Notes: a model not told the origin generated them from the letters alone. Positions 32,360 to 45,126 are shown, numbered from the stretch's first letter. The stretch is 64,000 nt of DNA from Amylostereum areolatum (GCA_012932865.1 SAXG01000078.1:62001-126000), one strand, 5' to 3'. Numbers and translations: made by a program.

Positions 32360-34444
32360 TCACAGGCGTTGAAGCATGTACAAATCATGCTCCTTCTTGA
32401 TAAGTTCCAACCCGCCCACACCTGGAGCCCAATCGATTCCATCCTTCATGTTAATATCTCCGGGATACTTCACCTGCCCTTCCCTCCCAGCCCAGTCGAA
32501 GTCGATAAGCATGGCTGGCTTATTGGCTTTGATGGGGGCCAAGAAGTTCGAACGGCGTAAGTCACCAAAAGCAAACCCACTCTCATGGAGGATCGCAATG
32601 GCCTTTTTCACATCGCTCTTCGCCGCCTCAGATAGAGGCTCGCTAGAGGGGAGATCATCGACGAAATCCATGACGATCATGGTGTGTCCGCCGCGGACTG
32701 GCTCAGCGAAGTGGAGCGTCGGTGCGAGCCCCTGCTCGACCAGCAGCTTGTGAGCATCCGCGTTGTAGGTCTTGCTGAACTTGACGACAACAACAGTTCC
32801 GGACCTTTCGTCACTCAGGAGCCGCGCCAGATAAATGGGCTGGCGGTGGTCCTCCAGCCTCCAGCCGCGGCAATAGAACCTATCGATGTACACGATGTTG
32901 GGGAGCGTTGAAAGAGGATTGCGTAAGACAGGTTTGGGGAAGAGCCGCTTCTCGATACGGTATCCACCGTCGAGCTTCAGATCCAAGTATCCCTGCCGGA
33001 GGGCCGCCAATGCCCGGGAGAGCACGTGGAATATGCGAGCGACATGGACGACGCTTTCGTCCGTGTGAGGATCTCCTCCCAGAAGATGGTACTCGGTGAA
33101 GGGTTGTACGAAGGGAACGTCGATGAGTACCGCGCCAAAGACGGAAAAGTAGGAGCCAGCGAAAGCCATCAAGATGCAAGGACAACACGAGTTATCGCGT
33201 ATCTGTTGGTACTGGAAAAAGGGTGAGACTTCGAGATACAGATAAATCGAGATCGCATACCTCATCTTGTATGACGTGCATCCTGTAGGTGTGCGCAACT
33301 TGAAGACCAGGATCGCCTCCGACTCCCAGCTCGGGCGTCCATTCCATATAAACGAACACCGGTCCTAGCCCCGCGACTCCCCCCGGCAATTTAACAGTTT
33401 CCATGCAATCGCCGATAGCGCGACCTTCTGTCTGCTCCATATGGGTTAGCAAGCCTGGAAGACCAAGAAGAGCTTTGAGGTAGGGGACCATAAGCCCAAT
33501 GCGAGTGTCCTCGTGGGGATATATGCCTGAAGCGTCACTGAAGAGGTCCCTCGTCAGCTCCAATGCCTCTGTGGTGGGAGAAACAGTCGATAGATTGCGA
33601 AGTTGGTCATTGAGTTCGGCAAAGACAGGATCGTACAGGGTGATAGGCGGGCCGTGGCAAGTGTCGGGTCGACCAGCATACATAGGACGAAGCTTGTTTT
33701 CTTCTGCGTAGTTTAAGACGTCGTTCGAGACACTCGAGGGGGGCCTAGCTTTGGTAGCATCTTTAAGAGCCTTCATACTTTCTACGGAGGAGAATACATG
33801 GGGTGTGAATTCTAGGTTCGAGTCGATGGCAATAAGAATTCTCACCACTTTGCGGTGTCGGCGATGTGAGCGACGTGGCCGACGCAACAACCGGGGCAGC
33901 GGGCGACTCATTGACCACGGAGAAAGAGGGTTCGGTCGCTGACCATATCATTTAGATTCCTCGGAGACTGTACATAGATGCAGTTTGCGACTCACCAGGT
34001 ACTTTGCGAAGATAGGCAGTTATGTAGTTCTCCGAGTTATCACGGATATCGAACGTAGTAATCGCCAAATCTTGATCGTGGTCTACGGGTGTCCTGAAGT
34101 CATCATCACCGTTGACGCAGCTTCTTCACAGCTGCAAATATGTCCTTCTCCACGTCGTTCCGGTTCGGATCGTTCCTTCCTCTTCTGAGGATCCGAGGAT
34201 TCTGATACACGTTGTGACGTCAGTCGACCAGCGTCGGAAGAAGAGGAAAAAAGAGAACACCAAGGGGACGAGCCTCGAGTTGCACTGGCATAGATATGCC
34301 CATCCTCGTGAAGTGCACCATTTCTGCGTTGAATATTGATTCATAGACGGTGCCGACAGCGGTATCGTCCCCTATTTCGACGGTTTGCATACCTCGAATT
34401 TGAAGGGTAGCTTCAGCGACATAGTTCAAGACTCGGGCAGGCAT
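32360..34444 (-). pseudogene. Crinkler-like gene, copy A (broken ubiquitin-like header, open kinase domain)
   Basis: Homologous to copies B and C. The header begins MPARVLNYVAEATLQIRG at 34444 and matches their ubiquitin-like N-terminus, but it carries a one-base insertion before the first donor and a seven-base insertion in the next exon (near 34108), both frame-breaking. The later exons are open: 33846-33940, 33261-33781 and 32360-33211. The last encodes a divergent kinase domain with VVVKFSKTYNADAHKLL (candidate Lys), HESGFAFGDLRRSNF (catalytic-loop equivalent) and MLIDFDWAGREGQ (metal-site equivalent), ending DLYMLQRL. It is clearly diverged from B/C. It lies head to head with copy B, starts 269 bp apart. 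The kinase part might still be expressed from an internal start. Confidence 0.7.
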
Positions 34445-34661
34445 AGTGTAACAGTGCGAGGAAGCGTGGGGGAATTAGTAGGAGCCGCCTGGAACAAGTT
34501 CGACGGAAATATCTCACACGAAATGAGAGTGCCAGTGGCGAAACGAGACATGTTTTGTTTTAGTAGACTCTTAGTAGGACCTTCAAAAGTCCACGTTCAA
34601 CGTTCAAATTTCAAATTGCCGACTCGGGAGGACTCGGGTCCGCTTGACGATTTAGATGGCC

Positions 34662-37410
34662 CATTCCGGGCCCGTCACCGCGTCTGACCTTGGTGCACAC
34701 TGGCAGTCCGCCATGCATCTCTTCCTTTACGCCTCTCCATTTATCCGAGGGATCAAGAACGTCAAGATAGACGCCGATTGCACGGTTGGTACCCTCCACA
34801 AATCACTTTACGAAAGACACAAGCCGGCTTTCAACAGAGCCACGATACCTCTGGATGATCTCGTGCTCGTTCCCTTGGTGAGCTTTCCTTATCCCAATAC
34901 TCCTCGTCTGACTCTGACCACGTACCGCCACACCGCCCATCAGAATCCTCAGGTCTTCATAGGACCCACTCAATTTCAAACTGAGAAGGACGTCTATGCA
35001 GCCGTGCAGAAGCTTGGTGACGACTACATCGTGCCCAACGATGACGATCTGGCGGTCAGCGCGTTCAATATCAACGACAGCCACGTAGTCGCTTATCTTC
35101 GTAAGGTGTCCGGTGTGTAGCAGACTGTCATCATTCGTCTGGTAGGAATTCACGCGAACGGAAATCACTCAGAGCCTTCCAAAAATCAGGCCAACTCGGG
35201 TCGGCCTGACGACTTAGATGGCCCGCCTGTCACTTTGTACCATCCCGTATTCGCCAAACTCAAAGACCAACTCAACAACAACACATCGACCGCCGTCCCC
35301 AACCGGGAAGAATTGCGGCTGACGCACGATCTGTTCAACACCGCGTCGCGTTTGTTCGCCAGCGAAGACGAGCGCATGGAACAAATGGTCCCTTTGATGG
35401 AAGTCTTGCTCGGTGTCAAGATCGTAAACAAATCGCGAAACAGGCGGTCTCGTTCCAGCGGGAACAGCGTGACCCTCGTCGATCTCGGCGACGTCTCAGC
35501 CGTAACGGCGATCATGGCGTGGGATTCTGAACTCGGGATCGGATGCGAGGCTTGTCTCCAAGCCTTGGGACTTACATATAAGAAGCACGTCACCCAAAAA
35601 CTGGTACGTTCTTATCCCGCGGAGAGGGCCGCCTCGTAGCTAACCTATCGTTCATAGTACGAACCGATACGAAGTATGTCATCCTGTCCTTGCATCCTGT
35701 TCGTCTTCGCGGGTGCCCACTTCTGCGTCTTTGGCGCGATGATCACCGATATCGTCGTCGTGCAGCCTTTTACCGAGTACATCCTCCTGGGTGGGACGCC
35801 TGACAAGACCGAGCGCGTGGTCCATATTGCTCGCACCTTCCATGCGCTTCGCGAGGCTCTAGCCACTCTGGAAAACGAATATCGCGGCCTATCTTTCAGC
35901 GACACAGTCAAGGCCGCAGCTCGTCTTTTCCCAAATCCTACCTTCCTTGACTCGAACCAGGCGCCTCCAAACACGGGCAGCCTAGAGTATTATAGCAGGA
36001 TATCAGGGAACTGCCGCCAACCCATTTTTTGTGCGGAATTGAACGGCAACAGAACTGTCATTGTCAAGTTCAGCAGGTCCTACAACGTGGAGGCACACAG
36101 CCTGCTAGCTAAGGCGGGGCTCGCGCCCACGCTGCATTTTTCCGCACAAGTCCGCGGAGGTTATCATATGATCGTCATGGACTATCTGGCAAAGAAGAAT
36201 GCCTACGAGGTTTCCAAAAGCACTCCCCTCCATCCAGGGGTTCGGCAGAGCGTGGAGAAGGCCATCATGCTTCTGCATGAAAACGGCTTCGTGTTCGGTG
36301 ACCTTCGTCTCCCGAATATCATGGTTGACTTTAACCCACCAGCCGCCTACCTCATCGACTTCGATTGGGCCGGGAGGGAGGGACAGGCGAAGTACCCCGC
36401 AAGCATAAATATGTCCAAGGATATCAATTGGGCTCCGGGCGTGGGAAGATTGAGAAGGAGCATGATTTGTATATGCTCAAGAACCTGTAGCGGGTGAGGA
36501 CTTGACAGTTGTTAATTTTTTCTTCCGTGTCGCTCTTATGGCCATCGTGTCTTCATGTACTCGATGTGTACCTAAATTCGGAACATCAGTTGTGTTATAC
36601 CCACCTTTGTCTGCGAAACAGTTACTAGGTCGCGCGCATCGTTATTCGCCACAAGACAAGAAGGGCAGCATGCCATATTATCTTCGACTATATAATCAGA
36701 CTCGGCGGCGTTGCCCCAGGTCTATAATCTACAGAGCAGAGTGCAGGACTAGTAAGAATAAGCACGAACGCGAGTCTAAGGTAAATACGTCTCGAGCTTG
36801 AGATCTTGAGATCTTGCGCGTGATCCAGTACCCTGGAGTCCCGATCGGCGGGTGCTCGTCTCGTACACGGTGTTGCCGAAAAGTACATTGATGTCGAGTG
36901 ACGAGTCATCAGCAGAGAGTCATAAACCCGGGACGGAGGGGAAAGAAGGGGAAATGACGCATCCTCAAGGACCCGCCTTGGTCTTGATGGAGAACATGCA
37001 GTGACTACATAGCGGCGGGTATAAGCACCGACAGGAGAGAGAGGAGGTATGGACACGATGGCGGAAACGGCGTTGGTGGGGATGAAGACGGTAGTACACG
37101 ACGCTTGTGAACGCGTGCGGCGATATCTGGTTGAAGATGACGAGAACGTTGCAACCGACGATGATCCCAGAGCCTCTCGCGCGCTGCTGATTTCTTCCCT
37201 AGTGTCGCGTCAGTTGACTTCGTTGATCGTTCCGAGGCGAGACAATGGGAGGGGGCGGATGTAGACGCAATGGGCGAAGTTGAATCTGAGGGAGTAGTTG
37301 GACGCGGGAGTAGGTCAGTGCCGAGGTGATGGGGAGGGGGAGGGCGACGCACACGATGCTGAAGGAAAGGATGAGATAATAGGTGGCGAACCGTGGATAC
37401 CAACGAGCAG
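34662..37410 (+). repeat. Inverted duplication 1, left arm
   Basis: Matches 45240-47631 in reverse orientation. Within it lie Crinkler copy B, the intergenic stretch to about 36612 and part of a sugar-transporter relic. Crinkler segments are almost identical, introns included. The left arm carries an extra segment of about 340 bp (36613-36960) absent from the other arm. Similarity starts sharply at CATTCCGGGCCCG. Confidence 0.85.
34713..36497 (+). CDS. Crinkler-like protein with kinase domain, copy B (frameshifted C-terminus)
   Basis: Effector-like protein: a ubiquitin-like Crinkler-type header followed by a divergent kinase domain. Exons are 34713-34877, 34944-35112, 35173-35603 and 35658 to the end. 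The header is MHLFLYASPFIRGIKNVKID with CTVGTLHKSLYERH. The middle region holds RLTHDLFNTASRLF. The kinase part has VIVKFSRSYNVEAHSLL, HENGFVFGDLRLPNIMVD and YLIDFDWAGREGQ. Compared with copy C, about ten bases are missing near 36450, so the last residues are read out of frame (tail RLRRSMICICSRTCSG, stop at 36497). The kinase motifs precede the lesion. An in-frame upstream ATG at 34656 is less likely because copy C lacks it. No signal peptide. Confidence 0.75.
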
Positions 37411-38010
37411 GGAGACCTGCGAGGATGAGGGCTAGCACGCGAGCTCAGACGAGCAAAAATCGGAGCGCGCCGTGTGTCCGATGACGCTGTACAACGTCGT
37501 TCGACCTATCATACTTTAGACCGCCAGAATCGCTTTTGCCGAGATGAATGCGCGGAAGACGTCTGATCTGTAAGCCCCGGGTCAGCGCCGTCGCACGGAA
37601 AACGAGAGCGGAGAAAACGCACAGTTGACCACGTTATGCAGTGGCCGAAAGAACCTCCTCCGGGCTCCCATACCTGCAGACTCCTCCTTGAACGACTCGC
37701 GATTCTCCTGTTCATGCCGTATTTGCGGGCAGCTGCTTGCGCACCTGGTTGAAGCTGGTCATGGTCATCTCCGGCGACGAGGCCGGTGACGGACGGCGCG
37801 GCATTTTTGCCAGAGCGGGTTGAATTTGAGAAAAGTGGATCCGAGAATAAGGACGAGGGCGGGGCTGCGTCGCTGTGAATGGCAAGTGCGTGGGGCACAG
37901 CAGCGAATATGGTTAGGACTGAGACGGGAGTCGGAGGCAAACATGCGCAACGCCAAGCCAGATTGAACAATGTACCCATGGGAAGAACGGGGGGAAGGCT
38001 CGGCCATGGA
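36835..38010 (-). pseudogene. Sugar-transporter relic 1
   Basis: Degenerate copy of the MFS transporter at 38461-40862, same strand. Recognisable pieces: ALVLILGSTFLKFNPLW (near 37860-37800), SFKEESAGMGARRRFF (near 37690-37640), a piece matching VLINIVFNQISPRAF (near 37160-37100) and one matching INALFGEAVYETRE (near 36880). Stops, frameshifts and missing segments rule out a functional carrier. Its 3' part lies in the left arm of inverted duplication 1. Confidence 0.75.
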
Positions 38011-38460
38011 TTCCTCAAGTATAAGTCCATTTCCATCTCCCGGTGTCCGATTAGTATTCAGGAGGGCTTTGCAATAACATGGGTCATGAACTATGCTGCT
38101 CGTGGTACTCGCGATCAAGCTCGGAAATACCCATGCCCCGGATGCCCCGTTCATTCCACATGCCGCGTCTTTTTTCGTGAGATATCGGTGTCGCTCCGAT
38201 CCATGGAGCACACGCGTTTACCCGTACGCGGACGTCGCTCACAACGTTTCGCCCACCCTTACGGGCAGACCGAAGTCGAGTTGCTAGCGGATAGCGCCGA
38301 ACGAATGGCGTACCGCGCTGGGCGCGCGCGGTCGCGCCCCCTTCGTTCCTTCCTTCAAGCTGCAAGACCCCCGCGGCCTCGCACCAGACTCGGTATGTTC
38401 GGCAGCACGATGTACAACGCAGAGTGTATCGAAGAGAGCCACGAATCCACGAATCCAGAA

Positions 38461-40862
38461 TCACGCCTTGATGTCTCGCGCGTCATCCAGCACCTCGTGC
38501 TCACGGTCGATGGGGAGCTCGCGCGTCTCGTACACGGCCTCGCCGAAGAGCGCGTTGATGTCTGTGCGTAAGTATCGTCAGAAAAGCGGGTCGCAGACTC
38601 GACTCGTACGAAGCAACGCACCCTCGAGGGACCTCCCCTTGGTCTCGACGAAGAACAAGAATATGCTGTGAATTCCCCTCAGTCAAGGACGGAAAGGGGG
38701 TGGGCATAACGTACACGATGGCGGCGACGGCGTTGGTGGAGACGAAGACGGCGTAGTACTTGTACCCGACGCGCGCGAACGCGCGGGGCGAGATCTGGTT
38801 GAAGACGATGTTGATCAGGACGTTGGCGCCGACGGAAATCCCGGAGCCCTTCGCGCGCTGCTGCTGGTTCATGATCTCTGTCCGCGCGTCGTGTCAGTCG
38901 ATGTCGCCCATCGCTCGATGCGGCACAATGCGGAAGGGGGACGCACCGGGGACGTAGATGTAGTGGATCGAGTTGAAGCCGAGGGAGTAGCTGGACGGCG
39001 CGGGCATGGGTCGGCAACCGTGACGAGGACACGGAGGGCGTGGTAAGGAGGACGTACATGATGCTAAAACAGAAGATGAACGCGATGGTGAAGCCCTGGC
39101 CGACGGTGTTGTCCGACTTCGCGTAGCCCGCGGTCAAGCCCATGATCAGCGCCATGTCGCACGCCATCGCGATGGCCGAGATCCACAGCGTCTGCAGGCC
39201 CCGCGTTGGCAGAACACGACGCGAGGGGGGAAAAACAGAGCACGGACCTTCTTGCGGCCCCATCTGTCGACGTAGAGGAGACAAATGACGTTGGCGGCGG
39301 GGCCGACTAGGCCTGGCGAAGGGTGAGAATGGGGCAGGTCGGAAGGGACTGGGACGAACCGTATATGCCAGCGAGGAGGGAGACCTGCGAGGACGAGCGT
39401 TGGCACGCGAATCGAGACGAGCAGGGATGGAAACGCACCGTGTGCCCCGTGATGCCCACACCTCTGTACAGCGTCGTCTGGTCTATCGCAGCCCGTCAAC
39501 ATCGCCCCTTACCGACCATGTACCCGCGACAGACGTACAATCTGCACGCACAGCGACAGCAACATGAGTCGGACGGAGGATGGGAAGGGAGGAGAGTACG
39601 CACAGTTGATCACGTTGATGCCCGACAGCTGCGTGAACACCTGCACGAGCACGGCCAGCAACAACCGCTTCCTCGCGCCCTTGCCCGCGAACACCTCCCG
39701 GAACGACCTGCGGTCCTCGCGCTCGCGCCGGATCTGCTCGCGCATCTGTCCAAAATCGGCCGCGGCGGCGTCCTCGGCGGACAGGTCAGGGATGCCGGCG
39801 GACGCGTTGAGCTTGGTGAAGACGGCGAGCGCCTCGTCCTCCCGGCCCTTTTCGAGCAGCCAGCGCGGGCTGTAAGGGAGGAAGGCGGAGCCGAGGATGA
39901 GGACGAGGGCCGGGATGCATTGGACGGCGAGCGGGAAGCGCCATTGGAAGGCGCCCTTGGCGTAGCTGCAGCCGAAGCCGATCCACTGTGCGCGGTGCGG
40001 TCAGCGAAGAGAGGGACGAGACGGCGGGCAGGACGAACATTGGCGGCGGCGAATCCAAACCCGACGAACTGCGCGTGCAGCCCGCTGACCAGGCCGCGCT
40101 GTGAAGATGAAGCGTGCGCGTGCGTCAGATGTCGCGGTGTGTGGTGTTGGGCCAGAGGGGTGCACGTACGCGGTTCGGCGGCGAGATCTCGGAGTTGTAT
40201 ATGGGGATTGTCATGTCTGCGGCGGCGGGTCGTGAGTGTCTCGTTCGTTCGAAAGGAGAAGGGACGTACTCATCATGCCGACAGCGAAGCCGCCCAGGAT
40301 TCGGCCTGCGATGAGCATGGCAATGTGCACGGATCCTGCTTGAATGGCACCGGCGATGAGGGCGACAACGGCGGCGAACTGGATGGTCCGCTTTCTGTGG
40401 ACGAGGCTGGATGAGCACACGCGTAGTGGGTAGAATGAGAAAGATGCGCACCGTCCCCACGCGTCGGCGGTGTAACTGGCCAGCATGACGCCAAGGAATC
40501 TGTGTGGATCTCAGAAGGAGGAGGGGTACACGGGTTGAAGTCACTTACGAGCCGGCACCGAAGGTCGAGACGACCGCTCCGCTGATGTCCGCTACGGTAT
40601 AACGTCAGGATAATACACGACGAAAGAATGCAAGCACGCACCGGTGTAGGGCGCGAAGTATTTCAGGTAGGAAGGTTGGGAGATGGTCGTGCTGATGATA
40701 CCAGAGTCGATGCCGTACAGAAGCGAGCCCACGGCGGCGAACATCGCGCAGTTGAAAGTATACTGCACAAGGAAGTGAGCAACTTGACGAGAAAACGTGC
40801 GGGGAACGCACTAAAGTCAACTTGGCGGCGGGTGCGCGCATAGTGAGATCCTTTCCGGCCAT
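38461..40862 (-). CDS. MFS sugar transporter (SP family)
   Basis: Twelve-helix plasma-membrane sugar/proton symporter type. Many short exons. The start at 40862 gives MAGKDLTMRAPAAKLTL, followed after a 48-bp intron by YTFNCAMFAAVGSLLYGIDS. Family signatures: DAWGRRKRTIQF, AGRILGGFAVGMM, PIYNSEISPPNRRGLVSG, a PESPRWL-like PYSPRWLLEKGREDEA before the large loop, DRWGRKK, and NQQQRAKGSGISVGANVLIN in the C-terminal half. The last exon ends PIDREHEVLDDARDIKA at 38461. It is divergent from the alpha-xylosidase at 41484, which suggests a shared control region and a xyloside or xyloglucan-derived sugar as substrate; that is inference. Exon borders are only partly resolved. Confidence 0.88.
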
Positions 40863-41483
40863 GGCGCGAGGGTGCGTGCAGAGACGCAGCAGGGAATCCG
40901 CTGGCCGAGCACGCGCGTATTATATATGAGTCCGACACGAGACGGCGAGAGCACTGAAAAGTGGGTCCTTGTCGCTGAACACATGACAGGGGCGAAGGGT
41001 CTGGAGATCCAGGGGTCAATATGCGGGGAAATTGGGCAGCCGGGAAGGGAGGTGGTTTACTCCCTCAGTACTCAGTGGTTTACCGCAGACTGGGCGCGGG
41101 GGGCGGACATTTTGATGGACCCAAATACCGACATATCTTGATGAAAAAAGTGCTCTTGTTTATCTTTGCGAGGTCAGAGGACTCGGAGAGGTGAATTAAG
41201 GGGGCGGGACGAGGGGGAGGAGAAGTTGAAAGAGGACAGAGTTGACTCAGAAGAAAGTCAGAAGGTTGTTCATTTGGCGGGCGGGCCGACGGCCCACCGG
41301 CGCCGCCCTTCCGTCTAGCGCGCCGTTGCGTTCGAGCCAGGAGCCTTCGAGCACGCTCACTGAGCGCGGCGACGACGAACACACCGGACAGGACCGACGA
41401 CCTCTCCGCGATAAGAAGGCCCGAGATGTCCCCCTCATTATTATCCCTTTTCTACCCCTTCTCATCCACCCACCGTCCCAACC
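40863..41483. promoter_or_regulatory. Divergent promoter region between transporter and alpha-xylosidase
   Basis: 621 bp between two outward-facing start codons. On the xylosidase side there is a pyrimidine-rich leader (CCTTTTCTACCCCTTCTCATCC). On the transporter side TATTATATATGAG (40917-40929) could serve as a TATA element for the minus strand. No specific activator site was identified. Confidence 0.5.
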
Positions 41484-44400
41484 ATGGTCAAGTTCTCCAA
41501 GGGAATGTGGTGGCCGGCCCCCGATGTCATCATCGACTGGGCCACGGAGATCGTCAAGAGCGAAGCGAAAGATGACAGTATTCGCTGTGTAGCCGTGCGT
41601 TCTTTTTTGCCTTGTCGGTTTGCTCGCTATTGATCGTCGCGTACATCAGACAACGAAACCGCTCAACCACCGCGGTGACACCCTCAACACACCTACCATC
41701 ACCCTCGAATGCTCCTCTCCTCTTCCCGACGTCCTTCTCCTTACCGGATACCACTGGAAAGCTCAAAATAAATCTCTTGCGGGCCCAGAGTACGAGATTT
41801 TCCCGGACGTGGACATCCAGAAGCTGGTGCGTACGCTCTGTTTCGTGTCATTCTCGTTTTCCTACCCTTGTCGTTCGTCGGATTTTTCTTTCTTATACGC
41901 GATGATCTGGTCCATGCGTGATCGAACGTATGGTCTTGACGGCGAGATGGAGCTATATCTCCCGAGGCTGAGATATGGAGGCGACTTTTGGACCGTTCAC
42001 GGTTGGACGTGTACTCAGTAACTCACCACTTGTTCTTCCTTCTTTTCAACTCCTTCTCCCCTTCTTCGGCCCTCAGGAAGCCTTTGCTCTTGGTATCTTG
42101 GCCTCTGAAGGAGGCTATCGCTGGCAGACTCGTCTCAGCCCTACCCAAGACCCATACGCCCATCGTTTATCTATATTGCTGGAGACGCTTGAGCGCGGGG
42201 CGTCGAACGGCGGAGACGCCGTGCATCCACATTGCGAAAGTGGTCGCAACGGATGCGCTTTGCGCGAGGGAGAGAGAGCATCCAACCAACATCCAGGAGG
42301 TGCAGCTGCGTATATACACTCACTCATCGTTCTCGTCACCTCATACGCTTCTTCCGGTCTCTCTTCTTTCCCTATCTCTATCCTTGTCTCCATTTCTCAA
42401 CCTCGCCCCTAGAAATCCGAACGCCAAGACAGCCTAACAACGTCCAAATCCGCCACCGAGCTTCGTCTCGCGACCAGCACCCTCTCCGTCGCAATCGACA
42501 CCAGCCCTCACAAGTTCAACATCGACATCACCTCCCACGGCAGCCCCGCCCCGACCAGCCTCTCCCCCGCACCCGACCAGCTTCTCACCCGCCTCGGCTG
42601 GCGCTCCGTCGGCTACGTCAAAGTCGACACCAGCGCCGGACACCCGAACAAGTCCCTCGTCGACCCGGACAAGGGCAAGCGCTGGTTCACCTTCCAGTTC
42701 GAGCTCGCCGTCGGCGAGAAGGTGTACGGGCTTGGGGAGCGCTTCGGGCCGTTCGTTAAGAATGGGCAGGTGCGCGGTTTTTCGCTGAGGGCGTGCCCTC
42801 GTCGGTTGGGAGCAGAAGCTGATCATGCTCGTGGATGGGTTAGAACGTGGATATGTGGAACGAGGACGGCGGGACGTCCTCCGAGCTCACGTACAAGAAC
42901 GTGCCGTTCTTCCTCAGTTCGCGCGGGTACGGCATGTTCGTGGCCTGTCCCGGCTTCGTCAGCTTCGAGGTGCAAAGCGAACGTATGGCTTCTGGATTTT
43001 TCTGCGAACGGGACGACGCTGACACGGCACGCTCTTTCAGGGACTACGCGCGTGAACATCGCAGTGCCCTTCGAATCGCTCTCGGTGTACATCGTACACG
43101 GTCCAACGCCCGCTAGCATCCTCGAGCGGTACACGGTACTCACCGGGCGCCCCGCGCTCCCGCCCGCGTGGACATTCGGGCTCTGGCTCTCGACGTCGTT
43201 CACGACGAATTACGACGAGCACACGGTGAACACGTTCCTTGAGGGCATGGAGGACCGCGACATCCCCGTCGAGGTTTTCCATTTCGATTGTTTCTGGATG
43301 AAGGGCTTTCAGTGGTGCGACTTCGAGTTCGACAAGGAGTTTTTCCCGGACGCGGAGGGCCAGCTGAGGCGGCTGAAGGAAAGGGGGTACAAGGTATGTC
43401 CTATCTCGCGGGTGTGCTATGTGCTACGTGGAGGCTGACGGTGCTCGTGTGCTGTAGATCTGTGTATGGATCAACCCCTACATTGCACAAGAGAGCAGCA
43501 TCTTCGACGAGGGCGTCGAGAATGGTATAGTCTACTTCGCCCGCGTCGTAAGGACCTGAATTCACACTTCTCTAGGGTACTTCATCAAGAAGCCCGATGG
43601 GAGCGTCTGGCAGTGGGACTTCTGGGTCCGTGTTTTTTACTCTCTTCACCTTCCCATGGCTGACATCCCACCAGCAAGCCGGGATGGCCTTCATCGATTT
43701 CACGAACCCCAAGGCGTGCGACTGGTACCAGTCGAAGCTGAAGGCGCTCATCGACATGGGCGTGGACGTCTTCAAGGTGCGCCCTTCCCCCTCGCCACCG
43801 TCCTTCTCACTCCTGCGCGAGCTCAACCCACCGATCCGTAGACCGACTTTGGCGAGCGCATCCCGACGACGAACGCGGTGTACCACGACGGTTCGAACCC
43901 GGAGAAGATGCACAACTACTACGCGTTCTTATACAACAAGTACACGTTCGAGATCATAGAGAAGACGCTGGGCAAGCACGAGGCGATCGTCTTCGCGCGC
44001 TCGACGACCGCGGGCGGTGCGTCTCATTTCTCCCTCTCTCCTTTCCTCCCTCCTCTCTCCTCTCTTCCCTCCTCTCTCCTTATTCTCACTGACGGTTGGT
44101 CCAGGCCAACGGTTCCCGGTGCATTGGGGCGGCGACCCGATGTCGACCTTCCAGGCGATGGCGGAGACGCTCCGGGGAGGCCTGAGCCTCGGCCTGTGCG
44201 GGTTCGGTTACTGGGCCCACGACATCGGCGGGTTCGAGGGCAAGCCCGACCCGGCGCTCTACAAGCGGTGGTGCGCGTTCGGCGCGCTCTCGAGCCACTC
44301 CCGCCTGCACGGCAGCGGCAGCTTCCGAGTGCGTTTTTCTTCTTCTCTCCTTCTGATTTGTCACCGGAGGGAGGGGCTGATGAATCACGATGGTGGGGCG

Positions 44401-45126
44401 TGTGCAGGTGCCGTGGCTGCTGGACGACTCGGGCGAGGCGGATCGGGTGCTGAACAAGTTCGTGCACGTCAAACTGTCTCTGATGCCGTACGTCCTCCCT
44501 CGTCCCATCGCTTTATGGTCTCGCCCTTACGCCACGTCAGATACCTGTATGCCACCGCCCTCGACACGCACGCGACAGGCGTGCCTATGATGCGCCCGAT
44601 GCTGGTCGAGTTCCCGGAGGACCCCGCGGCCTGGACGCTCGACACGCAGTACATGCTCGGACCATCCCTGCTCGTCGCGCCCGTGTTCAACGCAGACGGA
44701 CAGGTGCAGTACTACGTCCCGTGCGGGCGGTGGTACGGCGTGCTCGACGGGCGCGTGCGCGTGGGCCCGGGCTTCGTGGTCGAGACGCACGACTTCATGA
44801 GCGTGCCGCTGCTGCTGCGGCCGGGCGGGGTGTTGGTGCGCGGGACGGAGTTCGGGGCGCGCAAGACGGCGGCGTACGCGTATGCGAGGGCGATGAGGGT
44901 TTTAGTGAACCCTGTGGAGGGCATGGATGTCGAGGTGAGGATCCCGGAGAGTCGGAAGCCGGGCGAGATCGCGGCGGTGGTGAGGGTCTGGGGCGGGGTG
45001 GATGGGGTGGAGGTAGAGGTGGTGAGTGGGAGGGTGGAAGGGAGGTGGACGGTGCAGAGGGTGGACCGCGAGGGCGCGTTGAAGGAGGTTGAGGTGGGAG
45101 AGGATGTGAAGGTGGCGCGTGTGTGA
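41484..45126 (+). CDS. GH31 alpha-xylosidase, YicI type
   Basis: Retaining glycoside hydrolase releasing alpha-linked xylose from xyloglucan oligosaccharides such as isoprimeverose. About a dozen exons. The N-terminal beta-sandwich begins MVKFSKGMWWPAPDVI and includes LNHRGDTLNTPTITLE. The region before the barrel has KVYGLGERFGPFVKNGQ and WNEDGGTSSELTYKNVPFFL. The barrel has FHFDCFWMKGFQW, ICVWINPYIAQ, and the nucleophile in TDFGERIPT (Asp codon 43845-43847), the sequence typical of alpha-xylosidases rather than alpha-glucosidases. The acid/base is in HWGGDPMSTF (Asp codon 44134-44136), then GFGYWAHDIGGFEG. The C-terminal sandwich ends at 45126. No signal peptide, so probably intracellular, matching a neighbouring importer. 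One intron (about 41827-42411) is unusually long at about 585 bp. Confidence 0.9.

Noticed and set aside
34656..34712. Upstream ATG as the start of Crinkler copy B
   Set aside because: The near-identical copy C has 13 extra bases there that destroy this frame, while MHLFLYASPF is shared.
39323..40414. 363-codon frame on the plus strand
   Set aside because: Opposite the sugar transporter exons; no recognisable motifs.
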